Assembly (NCBI GenBank): GCA_040219575.1
Contig: JAVJSD010000144.1
Coordinates: 62,001 to 126,000, forward strand
Origin: JAVJSD01 sp040219575
Lineage (GTDB): Bacteria; Planctomycetota; Planctomycetia; Pirellulales; Pirellulaceae
Direction of reading: 5' to 3'
Length of the DNA stretch: 64,000 nucleotides
Positions 60,831 through 64,000 of this stretch are shown here, one piece after another; the stretch's first letter is position 1, and each line of letters starts with the position of its first letter. The notes under the pieces are model-generated. The model saw only the letters and a program-made list of their open reading frames with translations. It ran no database searches and was not told where the DNA came from. Both the position numbers and the translations under genes were made by a program.

Positions 60831-62108
60831 CTAAGTCGTCCGTTGGAACACGCGACCGAAGGTGTAAGGATCGGGCATCTCGTGCTTTTCAAAGGCGCGC
60901 GACGCGACGTACTCTGAAACGTCGACGAACGCCCCGTGTTTCTCGCTCGACTCGTAAGACGCCATCAGCACGGCCATCGTATCCCAGGCCATCATCGGCC
61001 CCGATTGCGGATGTCGCGACGGGTCGAGTGCGCAGTCCACCGCGTCGCTCATCTCGTTCACGTAGCCGTGGGCGTAGAACTGATTCGGCCGCGGAAAGCT
61101 CGTTCCTACCGGCGTCGGCAGCTTCTCGCGGAACAGGAGATCGCCCGCCGGCGCTCCGTCGGGCAAGAAGAGTTCGTTTTCGTTGTTGGGATTCACGCGT
61201 AGATCGTACTGGGCGAAGTCGGTGATGATCGACAACTCGTTGCGGATGCCGCTGATGCTCAAGTCGTGCCCGATCACTTCGGCCACGGTCTCGTCCTCGA
61301 AGACCACGGTGACGCGGCCGAAGTCGTCGACGTTCTGCATCACGCGGAAGTGTTCGCCGGACGCCTGCGACTGGTGCTTGAGCACTTGCATCGCCAGCGC
61401 CGAGACGCGGCTTGGGCGGATCGGCCGGCCGTCGCGCAAAACACCCTCGACCTGCTTCAGATACAGGCACGGGCCCAATGGATGGCAGGCCTTGTTGAAG
61501 AGCGCTCCGCCGCCCGACTTGGAGGGCGTGTCGTACGCCGGCGCATGCGATCCCTGGTGCGCGCAGACTCCGCGCTGATAAAGAACCTTGCCCTTGTCCG
61601 TCTTATGCGCCTCGATGAGCAGTTCGACGAGGCCCTTCACACCGTCGAAATAGACGAAATCCTCGGCGTAAAGCAGTTTGCTGCCGGATGCTCGAACCGC
61701 GTCGAGCACCTCGGCCAGGTAGGCCATCGACTCGCGCTTTCGCGTCTCGGCGTCGGCCTCACGACCTTCGGCGTATCCCGGCCAGACCACCGGCGGCTTC
61801 TCCAGCACGATCACCGGCACGCCCGCCCGGGCCGCCTCGATCGTGTACGGCCCGTGGGCGTAGTTGGCGCAGGCCACATTGTCGATGTCGGGCCGCACCT
61901 CGGCGATCATCTCGGCGTGGGAGGTGAAGGCCCGCGCCACGCCGAATTTCCTGGCGAAGTTTTCCGCGTTCTCCATCCGGCCGCTGGTCACGCCGGCGAG
62001 TTCAATGGTCGCACCATTCTTGTGCGGGATCATGCCGTACGTGCGTGTGGTGTAGTCGGCGGCGAAGCCGGTTCCGTTGATGGAGACGCGAAGGGTGCGT
62101 GGCGGCAT
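60831..62108 (-). CDS. Gfo/Idh/MocA family oxidoreductase
   Basis: 425 residues. Rossmann start RVSINGTGFAADY (GxGxxA), EKP (about residue 105, VLEKPPVVW) at the dinucleotide/substrate hinge, and a C-terminal Gfo-type alpha/beta domain with HPLG in the catalytic region. NAD(P)-dependent sugar or inositol oxidoreductase of unspecified substrate. ATG 62108 has AGGAAG five bases upstream (a TTG at 62111 is adjacent). Together with the ThuA-like protein it suggests sugar catabolism. Confidence 0.9.
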   Translation of the reverse strand: MPPRTLRVSINGTGFAADYTTRTYGMIPHKNGATIELAGVTSGRMENAENFARKFGVARAFTSHAEMIAEVRPDIDNVACANYAHGPYTIEAARAGVPVIVLEKPPVVWPGYAEGREADAETRKRESMAYLAEVLDAVRASGSKLLYAEDFVYFDGVKGLVELLIEAHKTDKGKVLYQRGVCAHQGSHAPAYDTPSKSGGGALFNKACHPLGPCLYLKQVEGVLRDGRPIRPSRVSALAMQVLKHQSQASGEHFRVMQNVDDFGRVTVVFEDETVAEVIGHDLSISGIRNELSIITDFAQYDLRVNPNNENELFLPDGAPAGDLLFREKLPTPVGTSFPRPNQFYAHGYVNEMSDAVDCALDPSRHPQSGPMMAWDTMAVLMASYESSEKHGAFVDVSEYVASRAFEKHEMPDPYTFGRVFQRTT

Positions 62109-62376
62109 CAATTCTTCCTGCGTTTGTTGAGTGTTTATGCGTTCGGAACGCCGTCATTGTAGTCGGCGCGGCGTGGCCGTCGACGTGCCGCCGCGCTACC
62201 GGCGATGCCCGAAGATTGAAGAAATTTCAGGAGAAAACCACCACTCTCGGGGGACTATGTCGCTGGATTTTCGCCTTGCCGCTGCTGTACGCAAATCGCG
62301 CATTGTGCGACAATGGGGGACCGACGTGGAATGCCGCCAGAGGTTGTTGATGTAGGCGCCTTTCGAGAGTCAAGTC

Positions 62377-62823
62377 ATGAACAAAGAGTGCATCGGTCGA
62401 CCGATGGAGATTCTGTTGGTCGAAGACAGCCTGATGTTCGCCCGCATCGCCATCGAGGCGCTCAAGAAGAGCGACATTCGCCACCGGCTGACGTTGGTGG
62501 TCGACGGGCAGGAAGCCACCGACTTTCTGCAGCGCGTGGGACGCTTCGCCCGCGCTCCGCGTCCCGACCTCGTGCTGTTGGACCTGGGCCTGCCCCGGAA
62601 GGACGGCCGGGCGGTGCTTTCGGACGTGAAGGCCGATGACGACCTGTGCGACATTCCGATTGTGGTCGTCACCGGTTCGGAGGACGAGGCCGATCTGGAG
62701 CGGAGCCGGTTGTTGGGCGTCGACGGCTACATGACCAAGCCGGTCGATCTCGAACAATTCCTGGCCATGATCAAGCGCCTCCGCCACGCCTGGCACAGCG
62801 ACATCGCCCTGCCGGCGCTCTGA
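62377..62823 (+). CDS. Single-domain response regulator (Rcp1/CheY-like)
   Basis: 148 residues, receiver domain only. Acidic pair Glu16-Asp17, phospho-acceptor Asp69 (VLLDLGLP), Thr99 (VVTG) and Lys121 (TKP). The gaps and the longer alpha4 resemble Rcp1-type regulators that pair with phytochrome-like kinases. It probably acts by protein-protein contact after phosphorylation. No kinase is adjacent. Start could be ATG 62377 or ATG 62404. Confidence 0.9.
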   Translation: MNKECIGRPMEILLVEDSLMFARIAIEALKKSDIRHRLTLVVDGQEATDFLQRVGRFARAPRPDLVLLDLGLPRKDGRAVLSDVKADDDLCDIPIVVVTGSEDEADLERSRLLGVDGYMTKPVDLEQFLAMIKRLRHAWHSDIALPAL

Positions 62824-62862
62824 GTGCGGCCAGGCGCCTCGCGACCGTTCGTTGTAACGGCG

Positions 62863-63023
62863 TTTAACGGCAAGCCGAAGGCGACGGCGGACCGTTGCAA
62901 ATACGTCTCCTGCGAGTGCCGGTTCGTGCGCACAACCAGCGCTGCGCGTGCCGTTCGCATGAGCCTCCACTTTGCGGAAAGGTTGTTCGAACGGTCCGCC
63001 GTCGCCTTCGGCTTGCCGTTAAA
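62863..63023. repeat. MITE-like palindromic element with perfect 34-bp arms
   Basis: Left arm 62863-62896 begins TTTAACGGCAAGCCGAAGG and right arm 62990-63023 is its exact reverse complement, ending CCTTCGGCTTGCCGTTAAA. The 93-bp centre has no coding frame. It fills the space between the response regulator and the gene at 63041. No flanking target-site duplication was recognised by eye. Confidence 0.85.
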
Positions 63024-63040
63024 CAATTGAAGAAGGTGGT

Positions 63041-63571
63041 TTACCGTGGAGGCGGCTCCTTTTCATCCGCGGGTACGATCTTGTACTCCCAACCCTTCTT
63101 CTCGTAGGCCTGAACCAACTCCGCGATGAGCGGCTCGTTGTAGGAGCCGCCCTGATCGCGAATCAGGATCGGCGCCGGCTGGTATCCAGCAAGCCAGCCT
63201 TCGACGCGAAGATGGATCGCCCGCGACTCTCGACGGCCATCAAGCCAGTGGATGGACATTTCGTCCTCCCGACGCCAACCTTGAGGGCCCGACGAACCAT
63301 GCATGCTCCCGCCGCTCGAAAGAACCTGAGGCCCGGCGTGACGTTGCAGCCAGGCGACCGTGCGGGCGCGATCGATGACTTCGTACGTCACCGCACATTG
63401 CTTGTACATGACCGCGGCGCCGCGCTCCTGCAACGTCCGCAGATAAATCACCCTTCCAATCCAACCGCACACCGCCCCGACGATCGTCAAACCGATCAGC
63501 AGCGCCCGCAGGCTCAAGCGAAATCGTCGTCTTGAACGAGAACGCTGCAAGGCTGTCTCTTCAGAATTCAT
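63041..63571 (-). CDS. Single-pass membrane protein, planctomycete type
   Basis: 176 residues. A basic N-terminus leads into RFRLSLRALLIGLTIVGAVC, the R-x-S-L-R-x-L-L opening typical of many planctomycete-only membrane proteins, with one helix at about 15-37. The soluble part (about 50-176) has no recognised family. ATG 63571 is chosen because it precedes the anchor. Start of transcription is in a gap that also holds an ATCCGTG repeat. Confidence 0.65.
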   Translation of the reverse strand: MNSEETALQRSRSRRRFRLSLRALLIGLTIVGAVCGWIGRVIYLRTLQERGAAVMYKQCAVTYEVIDRARTVAWLQRHAGPQVLSSGGSMHGSSGPQGWRREDEMSIHWLDGRRESRAIHLRVEGWLAGYQPAPILIRDQGGSYNEPLIAELVQAYEKKGWEYKIVPADEKEPPPR

Positions 63572-63667
63572 GCGTCCCACAGTTAATGGCGTCACCGTGT
63601 TTCCTTGAAAGTGTACACGGAACTCCGGGCGGTGTTGTAGCACGATGACTTGTCGACGGCAGTGCGT

Positions 63668-63752
63668 CATCCGTGTTTCGTCTGTGTTTCATCTGTGGCT
63701 AACGAGACAGATGCAGGCTCAGCCACCGGATGAAACACGGATCGAACACGGA
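63668..63752. repeat. ATCCGTGTTT-type inverted intergenic repeat
   Basis: Left 63668-63700 (CATCCGTGTTTCGTCTGTG then TTTCATCTGTGGCT) and right 63721-63752 (AGCCACCGGATGAAACACGG then ATCGAACACGGA) are imperfect complements with a 20-bp centre. A related pair is at 42897-42956. Confidence 0.65.
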
Positions 63753-63782
63753 CACGATGACAAGACTTCAGAAATCGCCGCA

Positions 63783-64000
63783 TCAGCCCAGCAACTCGCT
63801 CAGCGCGACGACGAGTCGGTCGATGTCGGCGACGGTGTTGTACAGATGGCAGGAGACGCGCACGTAGCGGCGGCCGGCGAAGTCGATGATCGGGACCTCG
63901 ATGCCGTACTGCGTCCAAAGCGCGCGCTGAAGCGCCGCCCGATCGCCGTCGGGCAATCGCAGCAGCGCCATCGAGCCGTACCAGGCCGCATCATCAGGGA
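63783..64000 (-). CDS. Class V aminotransferase-like protein, C-terminal part (cut by window edge)
   Basis: The last 71 codons of a gene that begins beyond the right edge. Visible residues WYGSMALLRLPDGDRAAL, then QYGIEVPI and RRYVRVSCHLYNTVADIDRL, match the end of isopenicillin-N-epimerase-type class V aminotransferases, where the small domain closes over PLP. Catalytic Lys is outside the window. A full-length relative is at 30046. Confidence 0.75.
   Translation of the reverse strand, partial: PDDAAWYGSMALLRLPDGDRAALQRALWTQYGIEVPIIDFAGRRYVRVSCHLYNTVADIDRLVVALSELLG

Overview
The window looks like chromosomal DNA of a GC-rich planctomycete, probably a member of the Pirellulales (the order is an inference). 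The main support is the marker protein set: a DUF1501 protein next to a heme-containing DUF1549/DUF1553 protein, a large membrane-bound-dehydrogenase/HEAT/cytochrome c fusion, a planctomycete-type SGNH hydrolase, ThuA-like and Gfo/Idh/MocA proteins, PQQ-repeat proteins, and many small secreted or membrane proteins with no broad family. Genes are loosely packed, and the gaps hold several families of dispersed palindromic repeats.

Layout. 1-5.5 kb: a minus-strand operon with a clear promoter, encoding an acyl carrier protein, an SDR reductase, a DltA-like adenylation enzyme, a polyprenyl-phosphate-type GT2, a formyltransferase and two methyltransferases. It is probably an envelope glycolipid or small-metabolite pathway. 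5.9-9 kb: a GT-C membrane glycosyltransferase and a leucine-rich-repeat protein. 9.2-18.5 kb: a giant MMPL/RND exporter, a small secreted Dabb protein and the helicase Lhr. 18.6-26.6 kb: small proteins (one with a cold-shock domain), the dehydrogenase/cytochrome fusion, an SGNH hydrolase, a lone sugar-type ABC permease and a small secreted protein. 27-31 kb: core metabolism, with rpe, a catalytically dead histidine-phosphatase-fold protein, accD and a class V aminotransferase. 31.4-34.4 kb: four small membrane proteins arranged A-B-A'-B'. 34.7-46 kb: coaD, a DUF2617 protein, a phytanoyl-CoA dioxygenase-like protein, a PQQ propeller, an HpcH/HpaI aldolase, an amino-acid-permease/universal-stress fusion, a CorC-like protein, an anchored MsrA and a sulfotransferase.

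46.0-49.6 kb differs from its surroundings. It looks lower in GC and carries three same-strand genes: an N-terminal-HEPN/zinc-type RES-domain protein, a trypsin-like serine protease and a stand-alone HEAGH (FtsH-M41-like) metalloprotease. A possible kinase-domain remnant lies at its edge. This is the best candidate for a mobile conflict or defence cassette. 49.9-64 kb returns to planctomycete housekeeping: the DUF1501/DUF1553 operon, secreted proteins, a ThuA-like protein, a soluble protoglobin-PAS-PAS chemoreceptor, a Gfo/Idh/MocA oxidoreductase, a single-domain response regulator and a truncated class V aminotransferase at the right edge.

The two strongest leads are the biosynthetic operon at 1-5.5 kb and the RES/protease island at 46.3-49.5 kb. 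Next come the pseudo-phosphatase between rpe and accD, the duplicated membrane-protein array, and the palindromic repeats, including a perfect 34-bp inverted repeat at 62863-63023. No rRNA, tRNA, CRISPR array or transposase was recognised.
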